A DNA stretch of 64,000 bases from Leishmania martiniquensis (GCF_017916325.1 NC_090165.1:806001-870000); one strand, 5' to 3'; positions 1 through 11,062 are shown, counted from the stretch's first letter. Notes: generated by a model from the sequence alone, not told the origin. A program made the numbers and translations.

Positions 1-3000
1 GTGCCATTCCTTTTCCTGCCCCTGCATTTCTTTGAGATTGCCCGCCCACTCGATCGTGTTTGACACAGACTTGAGCTGAGGTCGGTCAATGTGCAGGTGC
101 GCCAGCGTCACTAGTTCCATTAGCGGTGCCAGCCCGTCGTGGTCCAGAAAGAGCTTGATGTTGTGGCGTGCCTTGAGAAGGTGGGCCAGCAGCAGCAGCA
201 GGCGGTCTCGCATCATGGGGTCCATAGTGTTATGGAGCATCTGCAGCAGGAACGGCACATCGTGAAACTCGCCAATCGCCTCGGCGTAGTGCATGTACAG
301 CAGCGTCAACCCGTGCAGGCACTCGAGCTTACTCTTGGTGTCCTGGACGAGGAGGAAGCGGTGGTACATGTCATTGAAGAATTCCCGCGGCCGCGCGATC
401 ACCGGGTGCGCGTCTTCGAACAGAAGGCGAGGATAGTGTTGACCAATTTTCAGCTCCGAATCAAGACTGTGGTAGACGACCTCGAACTCGGTGTAGTTCC
501 ACGCAATCAGCTTCTCCCGACGCATATCGCTGTACTGCCGGAACGTGTCCAGCTCCGCCTGCACAGCTGCCTTGAGCTCTGCTCGGGTGGTGTGGTTCCA
601 AATGAGGTCTGGCCGCAGGTGATCCTGCTTCGACTGGTAGAAGAACATGCTCCAGTTGATGGTCGGCACCACCTTCACGTTGCGCAGCCGGTACCGCACG
701 CGGCCGCCATCCGCCGTGGCAGGGTCTGCTGCAGACGACGACACAACCGCCGTGGCACCGTTGCCGGAGCTCCTGTTTGCTTCCAAGGTGACGTCACGCG
801 GGTTGAACGACTTCTTGAACCAGCCGGTCTTGGACTCCCGGAAGACCGCCGTCATCTGCATCACCTTCTTGCGCTCCTCCACCTCTTGCTCGCTTGGAGG
901 AGCCTGCTCCGGTGACTGCAAAAAACTCAATAGCGTCAGGGGCACCATGCGTCGCAAGATGTCCTGCGTCGGCACGTTGCCGTGCGCCCAGTACGCAATG
1001 AGCCGCCGCGCCAGGTCGCGAAGTTTCCGATTTGACGAGAACACCGCCGTGTTGAACTGCGTCAGAATTCCGCCCTCTGACAAGGCCAGCTGCTGCATGC
1101 GCTCAAACTGCGCCTGGTCGCCCTCCTCCATCACCACCCGAATCAGCTGACCAGCGGTGTAGCGAATAATGTCACATGTACGGCCGAGTAAGTCAAACAG
1201 GTGACGCCCCAGGATGTCGACCAAGTCCCGCAAAATGCGCTTGAAGTGCGCCGGATCGGTGGTCTCGCTGTAGGGTGGGCAGACCGCAAACTCGAAGAAG
1301 AAGAGGAGCTCCAGCACCAGTAGTGACGCACTCTCGTTGGGAATGTGGTCGCGCAGCACTTCCATCAGACTTCGAATAAACCCCTCTGCACTGAGCAGCC
1401 GGTTCTTGTTGATGGACTCATGTTCGATCTCGTAGTGGTTGTGGAACGGGGTCATCAGCGTGTTCAAGAACTCAATGACGGCGAAGGAAACGGCAAGGTT
1501 GTTGAGTCGCAGCGCCTGCACCGAGTAGACGCCCACCGCCTTGAATAGGGACGGGACCAGCGCGATGGAGCTGAACCCGATTCGTGAAACGGAGAGACGG
1601 CCCAATGCCTGAAACTGCTCCACAATAAAATGCTGATTCACCGCGTCTAGCATCATCTCGCTGCCACTGCTGCTGCCTTGGCTCGATTCACTGCGAGACG
1701 CCGTCACCCATGAAAAGTGCTCCAGCACCGCTTCGACAGCGTTGAAGATGAGCTTCTCACGATTCTCGGTGAAAAGTCCGTCCCTGTTCTCGCTCCATGT
1801 CAGCCCGGTCCTCGGTACATTGGCGTTGAAGAGCTCCAGCGACGCCATGAGCCCGACCCCTGCGCCGCCTTCTGCCGCGGTCTTCATGTCGCCTGCACCC
1901 GGCGCGCCCGCAAGCCGACCTTCGATGAGCCCTTTCAAGAGCAAGCTCTCCACTTCCTCCGTGACAGATGTCCCGAGAGAGGAGAGCCGGTTGCGGCGCA
2001 GCAGTGGCCGCGCCATGACGCAGACGTTTCCGTCGCCGGCGCTGTAGCAGGCGGTGAGCACATGTGCCAGTATCGTGTCACGAACGGGTGACTGGTAGGA
2101 CTTCATGACAGGTGAATCCTTGAAGAGAATTAAGAAGCGCTGGTCATCGTTCTCGCAACGCACGAGTGCGAAGATGGAGCGCAGAAAATGCGCACTAATC
2201 GGGTTGTACGTGACGGGGTCGCGCTCGACAAGGGCGATCTGCGTCGTGCTCAGCAGCCGCCGCACTGCGCCGTCGCGCTGCTTTGGGGAGTGCTTTAGGA
2301 CGCTGAACTCCTCCACGGCTTCAAGTTCGTCACGGCGGATGCCAAGGCGCTCGGAGTCGAAGACAGCCTGCTTCAGGACCTTCATCTCACGATATCGAGG
2401 CAGCCCAATGTACTCCTTCGCGTTCCGATAGATTGCCTCGATCAGAAGCTTCGCATTGGCGACGTCGTAGAGGTGCAGTTTCATCTCTGTGCCATACGCG
2501 ATGATGATGCTGCCCGGCCGCCCTTCGACTGTGGTGATGCCTCGGATACGGCAAAAGAGATACTCGCCGACTTTCTCGTACTCGGGCGCGTTGTCCACCC
2601 CGCGGTTGGCGGGTGTCGCCCACGCTGACGGCTTCGAAGAGGCAGTGGCACCACCGCCAGCGCTCGCGTGGCTACTCTTGTCATCCGCTATGCGGTACAG
2701 CTGCTCCACACCAATCGCCGTGACTCGTAGAGTGCACGGTCGCAGCGTCTCATTCATGGTGTACTTCATCGCTCCATACATCTGCAACGTTAGCGAGGCA
2801 CGGTAGTTGTGGTCAAATAAGACCCTATACCGGTTCACATCTGTGAGCAGCTGAGCCCGCTCTGCATCCGTCCCGCACGAAAACCGCAGCTCCTCTGCTT
2901 TGCTGCCATTGCTTTGGGTGATGAGCAAAAATTGGCCGTTGTCACCTCCCTCAGCGACAATGCCGCGCACACTAGACATGTAGGGCCAGTAGTTCGTGAG

Positions 3001-3177
3001 CTTCGTCAATGACCGCACGTCACATGTTGCGACGCCCTGTGGGCCTACGCAGAAGATGCGCGTGTACTTGCCCCTCCATGAGTGCTTTGTCACCGTGTAG
3101 CACGATGTGAACGATCGATGGTCAAGCGGCACGTTCGCAGCAGACGAGGAGCTCATGAAGCTGGTCGCTGTCGACAT
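1..3177 (-). CDS. RME-8 / DNAJC13 homologue, N-terminal 1059 residues (3' end beyond left edge)
   Basis: Open from ATG at 3177 to the left edge with no stop. The N-terminus has the block TKHSWRGKY near residues 34-42 that begins the PH-like lipid-binding region of RME-8 proteins. Later blocks (LVERDP, CPPYSETT, EEGDQAQFERMQQLALSEGG) follow the same family in order. The first IWN repeat (INWSMFFYQ...DLIWNHTTRAEL) lies near residue 858. The last visible residues, EKEWH, are where a GYF_2 domain normally begins. The J domain and remaining repeats must lie off the window. In animals and plants RME-8 is a peripheral endosomal co-chaperone for Hsc70 that acts in endosomal sorting and recycling; the same role here is inferred from homology. 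A purine run on the + strand at 3219-3237 (pyrimidine in the RNA) with a CT at 3204-3205 is a candidate splice-acceptor region. Confidence 0.9.
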   Translation of the reverse strand, partial: MSTATSFMSSSSAANVPLDHRSFTSCYTVTKHSWRGKYTRIFCVGPQGVATCDVRSLTKLTNYWPYMSSVRGIVAEGGDNGQFLLITQSNGSKAEELRFSCGTDAERAQLLTDVNRYRVLFDHNYRASLTLQMYGAMKYTMNETLRPCTLRVTAIGVEQLYRIADDKSSHASAGGGATASSKPSAWATPANRGVDNAPEYEKVGEYLFCRIRGITTVEGRPGSIIIAYGTEMKLHLYDVANAKLLIEAIYRNAKEYIGLPRYREMKVLKQAVFDSERLGIRRDELEAVEEFSVLKHSPKQRDGAVRRLLSTTQIALVERDPVTYNPISAHFLRSIFALVRCENDDQRFLILFKDSPVMKSYQSPVRDTILAHVLTACYSAGDGNVCVMARPLLRRNRLSSLGTSVTEEVESLLLKGLIEGRLAGAPGAGDMKTAAEGGAGVGLMASLELFNANVPRTGLTWSENRDGLFTENREKLIFNAVEAVLEHFSWVTASRSESSQGSSSGSEMMLDAVNQHFIVEQFQALGRLSVSRIGFSSIALVPSLFKAVGVYSVQALRLNNLAVSFAVIEFLNTLMTPFHNHYEIEHESINKNRLLSAEGFIRSLMEVLRDHIPNESASLLVLELLFFFEFAVCPPYSETTDPAHFKRILRDLVDILGRHLFDLLGRTCDIIRYTAGQLIRVVMEEGDQAQFERMQQLALSEGGILTQFNTAVFSSNRKLRDLARRLIAYWAHGNVPTQDILRRMVPLTLLSFLQSPEQAPPSEQEVEERKKVMQMTAVFRESKTGWFKKSFNPRDVTLEANRSSGNGATAVVSSSAADPATADGGRVRYRLRNVKVVPTINWSMFFYQSKQDHLRPDLIWNHTTRAELKAAVQAELDTFRQYSDMRREKLIAWNYTEFEVVYHSLDSELKIGQHYPRLLFEDAHPVIARPREFFNDMYHRFLLVQDTKSKLECLHGLTLLYMHYAEAIGEFHDVPFLLQMLHNTMDPMMRDRLLLLLAHLLKARHNIKLFLDHDGLAPLMELVTLAHLHIDRPQLKSVSNTIEWAGNLKEMQGQEKEWH

Positions 3178-4190
3178 GATCGGAAGAAATTTTCAGTTTT
3201 TTTCTCCAAAGAGGTTTTGAAGAAAGAAAAAGAGAGATGGCAAAGGAAGCAAACGGAAATACACGCACACATGCACTGAAGTCCAGACGCCGCCGATCGA
3301 GGCAGCACAACCCCCTCCCCTCTCCACAGACACGATAAAAAAGAAAAAGAGCGGAAAAAAACCTGCAGGCACCTCCGTAGAGGGAGGAGTGGAAAAACCG
3401 TCAGTTGTGGCGTGGAAAGGTGAGCAAGTGAGAGTCAGAGTGAGAGCGTGGTTGTTTGTATGTGTGTGATGTGGGTGAGAAGTGGGGGAGCGCTGCGTTT
3501 ACGGCTTCCTCTGGTCAGTTGGCACGCACAGGCACAGGAAGAAAGACTGCCCACCGTGAGACACAGGAGAGGGGAGGGTGGAGTGGCTCTATGGGGCAGA
3601 AGAGAAAAGCTGCGAGACGATATGGACGGTACCTAGTGTGCCACCAAGCGTCCGGTGGTATTCCTTTGTGCTGAGTGTGAGCGCATGGGCAAGCACGAAA
3701 AAGGGCAGCAGGAGAAGGAGAAAGGGAAAATAGGGGGACGTTAAAGGAAAGCCGAAGAGCCTCTCATGACATCCCCGTCCAGTACACGGAGGGAGAACGT
3801 GGCGGAGAGGTCAGGAGATGGGAAAAAAAGCAGCCGATGCTGAGGGATGCGGTGCACCTCCCTATACAGCTCAAGGAGACGAGAACGACCAACGGAATGA
3901 GGCGCCACCAAGCCTGCAACCGTGAGCCGCAAGCTTCCCATCTGCATGCGTCTGCGCCTCCCTGAGATCCGTTGTGCACTTCTGAACGCTCTCCTTCAGA
4001 TCCGAGCTGAGGCGACGGCCTTTCTTCCTGTGCCCACGGACGTGATTTGGTGTCGAGGAGTCGCTAGACAGAGAGAGTCTAAGCGCCCTCCATCGCATCA
4101 GGCGCTCGGCCGTTCAGCTTCTTATTCGACGCACTTCACCCTACGGTGCTGACCAGCACAAAAACGATTCGATTCCGGTGAAATAATCTG
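3178..4190. other. Intergenic spacer, DUF155 gene to RME-8 gene (part)
   Basis: No credible gene. The + strand is purine-rich (for example 3219-3250, 3330-3361 and 3715-3735), so the RNA strand is pyrimidine-rich as expected upstream of the RME-8 start. Short frames here are low-complexity. Confidence 0.7.
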
Positions 4191-4523
4191 CCCCGCTTCA
4201 ACGCACCCGTTCCGCTCATGAATAAGTCGACGAAGCAGACACGCATACACACGCACTGCCCCTGGGGCTGCCTCACCGCAGCGGCGTCTCGGTCGTCTGG
4301 TGGCCGGCCCTCGTGCCGTCGAAGCGGACCGTGCGTCTCACGGGGCTCTTTCGTGCCCCGCATCCACACGACGCCGCGTCCGGTGGCCTCTGCTCCAGGG
4401 CGGATACGGGGCCGCGTCTGCTGTGCGGGGAGCAGGGGTTGCTCTGCGTGGATGCCGGAGGAGGACGAGGCGGGCCACGGCTCCGCCTCAGGGGAGGGCT
4501 CCCCGAGCACCTGCGCCCCTGCC
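4191..4523 (-). repeat. R1 element, truncated copy C (333 bp)
   Basis: Matches 15801-16133 without gaps and with only four substitutions by my line-by-line reading (98.8%). After ...CTGCC the two sequences separate, so this copy lacks the remaining ~490 bp of the full element. It lies 233 bp downstream of the DUF155 stop codon, i.e. in its probable 3'UTR, in the same orientation as copy A. The strand is assigned relative to transcription of the neighbouring genes; the true sense of the element is unknown. It may belong to the SIDER class of Leishmania retroposons, but I could not assign a subfamily. Confidence 0.9.
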
Positions 4524-4756
4524 CGTGCGCGCTTCTCCACGCTGGTGTAGCAAGAGAACCAGTGGCAGGAACAAGTCGACATGCTCCAGTACTATGCATC
4601 GCAGTCTGTCGTTCGCCACAGGATCGTGTGCCGGGCACTGGCACTCGAGCAGCACACAGAGAGGGGATCCGATGAACTTGTGAGCATCTCCAGAGTGTCG
4701 CAAGAGGGAATGTTTTCCATTTTGTCTCCTCTGTCGATTGAGTGGAGGCGTGCTGT

Positions 4757-6721
4757 TCAGGCCTCATTGTCTAGCTTGAAGTACATCTTGGCCACTAACC
4801 GGGACGTCATAAAGATGACATCCAGTATTAGCAACACAATGAGAAATACGTCAGAGCCTAACATGAAGAGGCGGTAGCGCCGACCTTTGATGTGACTGAG
4901 CTGCTCCAGCAGCGTGTCGCTCCGCGAGGTGAACCATGACAGCCGCGATTCGGTGGTGTTCTGTTGCTCTGCCAGGTCATAGTACCCTTGCAGCCACGGC
5001 TCCTCCCACAGTACATCAGGGATATCATGAATGGTCTGAATCGCGAGTTGTGCCACGGCAATCTCGCCCTCGAGTCGGGCAATGTGCCGTTTTGTGGAGT
5101 AGTAGTCTAGCAGGCCAGTGATCACGGCGGGGATGGAGAGGATATGGCGATGCGACCACTTAGTCACGTACTCGAAGTAGTCCACCGCGGCTGAGCGGCC
5201 GAGGGAGTGTGAGAAAGTCAGCATAACGAGGCTGCGCGCAGGCTCGGTGTTCGGAACGAGATAGTGGTCGAAACAGAGGACCTTAGCGAGTCGATCGAGC
5301 GCCGGCTCGACCTCCACTGGCTGAAACCTAAGTGGAGAGGGTGCCCGGAGTAGCTCGCACTGCTCATCCATCTCGTACGAGCACCAGATCGGGAAGAGGG
5401 CATCGATTTCACTTTGCGTGTAGCGGTGCTCGACCCCTTCCATCAGATGATTCGCCGCGGACAAGAAGTCGTCGTCCACCATCCAATGATTCTTACGGTC
5501 CATGCCCCACCACACGACGGCACCGTTAGAAAAGAGGAACAGGTCAAAGCAGTTCGCACTCGATACATGCAGAACACCGTGCGCAACCTCCGTCTTGTAA
5601 CCTCGACGGTGATAAACCGTCTCTAGAGCGTCCAAGTCGAGGTGCTCCGCGACGCAGCTGTAGCTGATGCTGCCGATATGTGCCGCGAGCGCCTCTGCGG
5701 AGGGGAGGGATGGTTTGCCGGTTCGTCGGTCTGCGGCCGACTGTGATCGGTGCGCCGCGTCTCGGCTGGTGCGGCGTCCGTGTCGCTGGCGTAAAGCCAG
5801 CGACGTCGAGCGCTGTGATGATCGGCGGACCTCCCGCGCGAGGGCTTTTGTGCGGATGGAAAAGAGTCGGCGTAAGCGCACACGGTCGTCCACGGGTGAC
5901 ACGACAAAGATAGACTGGTACGATTGCAGGTACTCCTTGAGCGGACCGTACGTGGCGGCGTACTGTGCGTTCCAATGCATCTCTTGCTCCATTTCTGTGA
6001 GAGTAACACTAGCGTTGGTGTTCGTGATGACCAGGTCGAGCAACCGCGTACGCGGATCAGCTGGCATCTCCGCCTCCTGCATGCGCGGCCGCAACAGAAG
6101 CGGAGAGGTGTCTGTCAAAGGTGGTGGCACCAGCGGCGGTGCCCCAGTCGTCACCGGGCCGCGTGACAAAGGCGAGCTGTCCGGTGTGGACTGGCTCACG
6201 GTAACGTTGTGGCTTTCAGTGTGCTGCCCGCGGGATCTGCCTCTGCTAAACTCCTCCGGCTGCATATCGACGGCCTGTAGAATGCGGCGTTCGAGGAGAC
6301 GGCTGCCGTGGGGCCATGGCGGCACCAAATATTCATCCGTCACCACACCCCTATCTTCGGCCATGTCCGCACTGCGCTCTGAGTCGATATCGAACGGGTA
6401 GTCACGGGTAGGGCTCTCTGCCATTTCGAGGTGTACGCCTGCATTCTCGTCATTAGGCAAGAGAGCGCTGCGAAGCTCATCCACATCCGAGTGTTCACGC
6501 GAACGGCAGCGACGATGCGAGGCGCGAGAGGCTGTTGTAGAGGTGGCCGCGCTGTTGTGGTCTTCATCGCGGTACCCAACCCCCACCTGTCTTCCCGACC
6601 GTCGCCGATGGCGAGCTGTGTGCTCCCCCTCCGCTGAAGAGGACGTGGAGGACGAAGTGAAGGCCGTGCGTGGTCGATAGCCGGAGTCGGTGCTGTCACG
6701 GGGGTCGAAAAATGTGCTCAT
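4757..6721 (-). CDS. DUF155 / RMND1-Rmd1-Sif family membrane protein
   Basis: A 654-residue protein. The first ~210 residues are Ser/Arg/Pro-rich and probably disordered. The DUF155 domain spans roughly residues 345-610. It carries the hallmark FDLFLFSNGAVVWWGM (near 385-400), a later segment SHRHILSIPAVITGLLDYYS, and the acidic WEEPWLQGYYDLAEQ region. A single strongly hydrophobic segment near residues 619-641 (LFMLGSDVFLIVLLILDVIF) precedes a short tail, giving the family's usual C-terminal anchor. Family members include mammalian RMND1, required for mitochondrial translation, and yeast Sif2/Sif3, Rmd1 and Rmd8. No enzymatic reaction is established for the domain. Whether this one is mitochondrial cannot be told, since no clear presequence is visible. 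The ATG at 6721 is the first in frame. Confidence 0.88.
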   Translation of the reverse strand: MSTFFDPRDSTDSGYRPRTAFTSSSTSSSAEGEHTARHRRRSGRQVGVGYRDEDHNSAATSTTASRASHRRCRSREHSDVDELRSALLPNDENAGVHLEMAESPTRDYPFDIDSERSADMAEDRGVVTDEYLVPPWPHGSRLLERRILQAVDMQPEEFSRGRSRGQHTESHNVTVSQSTPDSSPLSRGPVTTGAPPLVPPPLTDTSPLLLRPRMQEAEMPADPRTRLLDLVITNTNASVTLTEMEQEMHWNAQYAATYGPLKEYLQSYQSIFVVSPVDDRVRLRRLFSIRTKALAREVRRSSQRSTSLALRQRHGRRTSRDAAHRSQSAADRRTGKPSLPSAEALAAHIGSISYSCVAEHLDLDALETVYHRRGYKTEVAHGVLHVSSANCFDLFLFSNGAVVWWGMDRKNHWMVDDDFLSAANHLMEGVEHRYTQSEIDALFPIWCSYEMDEQCELLRAPSPLRFQPVEVEPALDRLAKVLCFDHYLVPNTEPARSLVMLTFSHSLGRSAAVDYFEYVTKWSHRHILSIPAVITGLLDYYSTKRHIARLEGEIAVAQLAIQTIHDIPDVLWEEPWLQGYYDLAEQQNTTESRLSWFTSRSDTLLEQLSHIKGRRYRLFMLGSDVFLIVLLILDVIFMTSRLVAKMYFKLDNEA

Positions 6722-7997
6722 GTGATTGCGCGCAAATTAACTGCAAGAGGGAACAGAAAAAGGTACCGCAGGCTACAGAGTAGGGTGATGCTACTGGCAC
6801 AGCGGTGCCTTGCTAAGACAGGTACGCGTGCACCTGTGCCATGCAACCACGAAGGGAGAGTGGCGTCGAAAGAGCACCAAGGGGAATCGAGGGAGGGCGA
6901 CGAAAAAGATTAGTGTGTGACAAGCGACGGCTACGCTACGGTAGTGTGGCATGTGCAGTCCTTTCATTCTGTAGCCGGAGACGTACCGTCGCATCGGTAT
7001 CTGCAAGGCAGGACCCTGCCTGAGCGAACTCGCACCACCGCCGATGTTGTTCACCACACGCATGCGCATCTCCGGCTCTTTTTTCATGTTGTAAGGGGGC
7101 CACTTTCTACTCGAGAGACGCAGTAGCTGATCCATGCAACCCACTGTAGATGCTCCCTTTCAGGCTTGTCGCCAGTCACTGCACTTCGTGCAGTCCGCCA
7201 TCGAGGGTGTGAGACTCGAGTCGTGGTGTGTGCCTGAAGGCGGTTCTGCTGTTGTCGATTGGCATCTCGAGATTCGAGCTGTTCTTTTAGATGCGCGGGG
7301 GTACCAGAGGCAACTATCACCAGCCATTACACCGACAACGCCCATCTGGGTGAATGGAGACCTTCTTCTGACGTAGCCACGCATGACATCAACGTGCATA
7401 GGGCCCGAGACTTTAAGGGGAAGGTGGGATGGATACTTAGCAGCGCTCGTGCCGCCCCGCAGAGACCTGATGGCGTGCGCCGCTGAAAGGCATTTGAGTG
7501 CACGCGGGAGCACCGCCAAGTGAGCAGCGGAGCCGTAGGGAAATAATAATAAAAAAGCAAAGACAACAGATAAACGACATGGCAGACATTCAAAGCCGGA
7601 AACACATAGAGGGGGAGGCGAGAGGCAATGAAAAGGGCGCGTGCCACGCACACGCATACACAATTTATATAAATATATGCAATGGGAGGGGAGGGGGAGG
7701 AAGGGGAGAAACAAGCGTGGCAGGGACATCGTGATGAATGCCGCAGCCGCCACTTAAGCAGAAACCGGGATGCAGTGGCGTAGGGGGAAAGAGAGGGAGG
7801 GAGAGAGAGATGCTCTTTGGGTACGTGCGCTGGCCACCGTACCGCCGCAGCACCCACATCGAAGAGTTGAAAGGCAGGCGTTGTCGTGCACATCGTAGAA
7901 CTCCAAGGAGAGGGTCGAAGCGAAAAAAAAGAAGGAGTGCGTTGGAGCCGATGAGGTGCTGCCCGCGGCGACTGTGGGCCGTCGCCGTAGCGACCCT
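6722..7997. other. Intergenic spacer
   Basis: No supported gene. Contains an AT palindrome (ATTTATATAAAT, about 7670-7681), purine-rich runs on the + strand (about 7790-7812 and 7915-7935) and low-complexity frames. Confidence 0.65.
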
Positions 7998-8753
7998 TCA
8001 CGCTGCGAAGCTGCGAATCGTCGTGCACAGGACCTCTTCGGCATCTCGTGGCAGGACGAGAACGCCGGCCGCCGGGTACACGTCGAGGCCCAACCGCGGA
8101 TGCTCCACCATGCGGCAGCCGCCACCCGGGCCCGCAATGAGAACGCTGTGAAAGGAGAAGAACTGCTGAATGGCGTCCGCGTCGCAGAAGGTCGTCCCGC
8201 CACGGTCCGTGCAGATCGGCAGGCCCGTTGCCGGGTCGGGCCAGTCCATGAAAAAGCGGGAGGACGATGTATTTGCGTTGCCGAGATGCTTTGCCAACCG
8301 CGCCTGCACAGCGACCATAAAGGTGAAAAAGCGCTCACGGCTGCGATCCTTCCACTCCCCTGCCGTTGGGGAGTACTGAATGAGCTCCGAGAAGCCGTCC
8401 TCCGCAATCGACGATGACGAGACTACCGTCGACGGTGTGGCAGACGGGCCTGAAGTATCCCCGCCATCATCCTCGCCTGCCAGGCCCTGCCCCTCACCGC
8501 CGTCCACGCTTGTCACGCTCTCGCCAGGAGCAAAGTCCGATGGCTGAAACGTGTAGAGGAGATAACAAGCCGCCTCCAGCGCCTCCCCGCCCGCCGGAGT
8601 TCCCTGAATGCGCCGCAGGCACCGCTCCGCCGCTGGGAAGACGGTCATCACATGCTCTTTGGCGAAGAACTTGGGGCACCGCAGCAGAACCGCCTCCATT
8701 CCCGGAAAGCTCGCCAACCGGATGGTGTCCACGAGCAAGCAGCGGCGGCGCAT
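7998..8753 (-). CDS. Hypothetical protein, 251 aa, not recognised
   Basis: The frame is open to 8888 but has no ATG before 8753, so the protein starts MRRRCLLVDT. Two apparently folded segments (about residues 1-80 and 120-251) are joined by an acidic, Gly/Ser-rich linker (DGGEGQGLAGEDDGGD and a Ser run). The second segment has a mix typical of a real globular domain: RERFFTFMVAVQARLAKHL, FMDWPDPATGLPICTDRGG and LIAGPGGGCRMVEHPRLGLD. No transmembrane helix is evident. I do not recognise a family. Non-random composition, a pyrimidine tract plus acceptor 245 nt upstream, and strand agreement with the cluster support it as a gene. No function is proposed. Confidence 0.7.
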   Translation of the reverse strand: MRRRCLLVDTIRLASFPGMEAVLLRCPKFFAKEHVMTVFPAAERCLRRIQGTPAGGEALEAACYLLYTFQPSDFAPGESVTSVDGGEGQGLAGEDDGGDTSGPSATPSTVVSSSSIAEDGFSELIQYSPTAGEWKDRSRERFFTFMVAVQARLAKHLGNANTSSSRFFMDWPDPATGLPICTDRGGTTFCDADAIQQFFSFHSVLIAGPGGGCRMVEHPRLGLDVYPAAGVLVLPRDAEEVLCTTIRSFAA

Positions 8754-11062
8754 ACTACCGGTCGACTCGCGAGATTGGTGGGCGAGGGTGAGAACGCAGA
8801 GTGATAGACCGGGACGTGGGAGCAGAGAGGCAGCCGTAAAAGGAAAGGTACAAGGGCCGAGAGCCGTCGTGAAAGCACACGCGAACAACTAAAGGAAAAT
8901 AAAAAGGCAGCGTTGACCTGCAGTGAAAGACAGAGGGGCGGGTGCTGAACGCCGCTGAGTCTGCGTGTGGCGTTACCGCTAACGAGCTCGAGAGAAAGCT
9001 GCCGAAGAGAGAAGAGGGAAGAGAGAGACACAACTGACACACATATCATACACACGCAGGTACACGCAAGTCTACAAAACAGTGGGTCATCACCCACGCC
9101 ACCACGGCTACACAGCAAGGACACGCCGACGTCAGGACTTACGCAACGGCAAAATCGCAATACAACAGAAGGGACGGGAAACCAATGTTGAAGGGAGAAA
9201 CCCCACGAGAGTTTAAGGTGCGCCTGAAAGAGCACGTTGGGCACCCCCTCGCAAAGCTAGTGCGTCGGGGAGGGGTGGGTGGAAGGGGGCAGGGGCGATC
9301 CGTGAGCGAGTCAGCGACGTTGTCCTTCCGTATCTTTTCGTCAGATGCGCAGGCCTACACAAATATCCACACACACACACAGAAAACGGATGCAGCCAAG
9401 AAGAGGGAGAGAGGCCTGCGAATGAGTCGAGGGGACACGAAAGGAGAAGGTTGGCCACTGAAGAAAACAGAGACAGGCGTAGATACGGGAGAAGCTGCAG
9501 TTTGTGCACAGGAGAAAAAGGCCGCAGGCGAGGAGTGCGGCAGCGGGAGCGATAAACTGGTAGATGCTAAGGAGGTCTAAAAACAACGGCAACAGAAAAG
9601 CAGGGATCGATTACAGCATACCGTTCGATGTTTCCCCCCTTTTTTCCTACGAACTTCGGCTCTCCTTCCCGTTACTGGAGCGCTTGCAACGACGCATCTG
9701 TGGGCGGGTCTTTATGTAGTAGAGGTGTGCCGGCCTCCTTACGTGTCCGCGTACTGTCTCAGCGGAAGACACGACAACGGCGGTGAGAGGGAGAGAGACT
9801 CGCCGACACCAGTGAGTGAAGCGAACAGAAAACCCGCAGGCCAATCAGCACGGCGAGGGCCATGCGCTGGCGCAACTGCCACAGAGGTTCGTGCACACAG
9901 GTGAGTCGATGCAGCGCTCAAAAAGATTGAAAAAAAAGCCTAGCTGGTGTGAGATAGAAAGGGTGCCGTGAAGGTTCCGCTGGACGTAAGCGTGCTTCAA
10001 GTGAATAGAGAGAGAATCAGTAAGGAAGACTGTATGAACGTCTTTGCTGTCGTTAACAGGAGTGATCGTGCGCCGTTCGTGTACACGGCCGAGGTGATCA
10101 AAAGGAGAAGTGTGTGTGCGTGTGTGGGGGGGAGGGGGGGCGGGGATCGAGAGTCGAGAGATGCGCGTGGCTGTTAAGACTACAGGAAGCGAGGACGGAT
10201 TATCATAGGGGGGCGCTTGACAGTACAGAAACCTCGTGTTGTTGTGCGAGCCGCGTGCGTGGTGGCCAGCAGGAGGCGCCAGTTAGCGAACGCAACAGCC
10301 AAGAGGAACGATTCACCGCTACTCGGGGGGGGGTGCAGCCGCGTCCACTTCAAGACCACCAGAGAGACATGCTGCAGTCCAGCCGCTCTCCTACTTGTCA
10401 TGCCCTTCGTCTTGGCCGTGGAGCGAAACTGTAAGGCTGTTGTTTTCGAAGCGGAGATTGGCGGAGCACTGCTCTGTACGACTGACAACTGAATAAACAG
10501 AAGAGGATTGAATTGGGAGAAAGAGAGGGAGAGAGGGGGTGGGGCAGAGAGCGAAGGGGGAAGGGGAGGGGATAAAACTGATCGTTGAAAATCACGCGCA
10601 TATACACACACACACAAGGAGAGAGAGACGAAACGGGACACTACCAAAACAAAAGGCACACACAGCAGACTCGATAAACGCCACATCCACACGCCGACCG
10701 TTGCTGCGATAGCCATCGTCACCACGGCATCAGAGCACAACGATCAATATAGACTGCCTCTTGCCCTGGGGACTGCTGCGGTGTCAGAAAGCACGTCTAC
10801 GCGCGCCAGCGCCGCACAGAGAAGCCTCCCCGACTGCGCCCAAGCAAACGGGCGTAAAAAAAAAGAACAGAGAAAGATGACGTGAAGTGGAGCTTTGCGG
10901 TCGGTACGAGGTGAGAGACGGTGATTCCAATTTCAGCTGTGCGGCAGCCGTGCACAAGAGGATCGCCGCGTTTCACGCGCCGGCATCTCATCTCCTATCG
11001 TTTCTTCACGGTGTCTGCTCTGTGGCAGCAGGCGACCCCTGCTCACGTGTGTCCTTTTCAGC
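8754..11062. other. Intergenic spacer, 2.3 kb
   Basis: Frames on both strands (for example 9244-8648 and 10740-10180 on the minus strand) are Leu/Ser/Cys/Phe-rich translations of pyrimidine runs and show no protein-like segment. A G-run cluster lies at 10126-10145 on the + strand. I see no gene. Confidence 0.6.
8999..9030 (-). promoter_or_regulatory. Candidate trans-splice acceptor for the 251-aa gene
   Basis: The + strand is almost pure purine at 9003-9030, giving a ~28-nt polypyrimidine tract in the RNA. It is followed by AG (CT at 8999-9000 on the + strand), which would leave a 5'UTR of about 245 nt. This is inferred from trypanosomatid splicing rules. Confidence 0.45.

Noticed and set aside
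4160..4185. ATTCGATTCC, resembling a tRNA B box
   Set aside because: No A box at the right spacing and no cloverleaf arms could be drawn. I found no tRNA, rRNA or obvious snoRNA in the window.
8648..9244. 198-codon minus frame upstream of the unknown 251-aa gene
   Set aside because: Leu/Ser/Cys/Phe-rich reading of a pyrimidine tract, overlapping the real gene in another frame.
10180..10740. 186-codon minus frame in the 2.3-kb spacer
   Set aside because: Low-complexity PPLPPSLSAPPPLSLS-type sequence from pyrimidine runs; no conserved-looking block.
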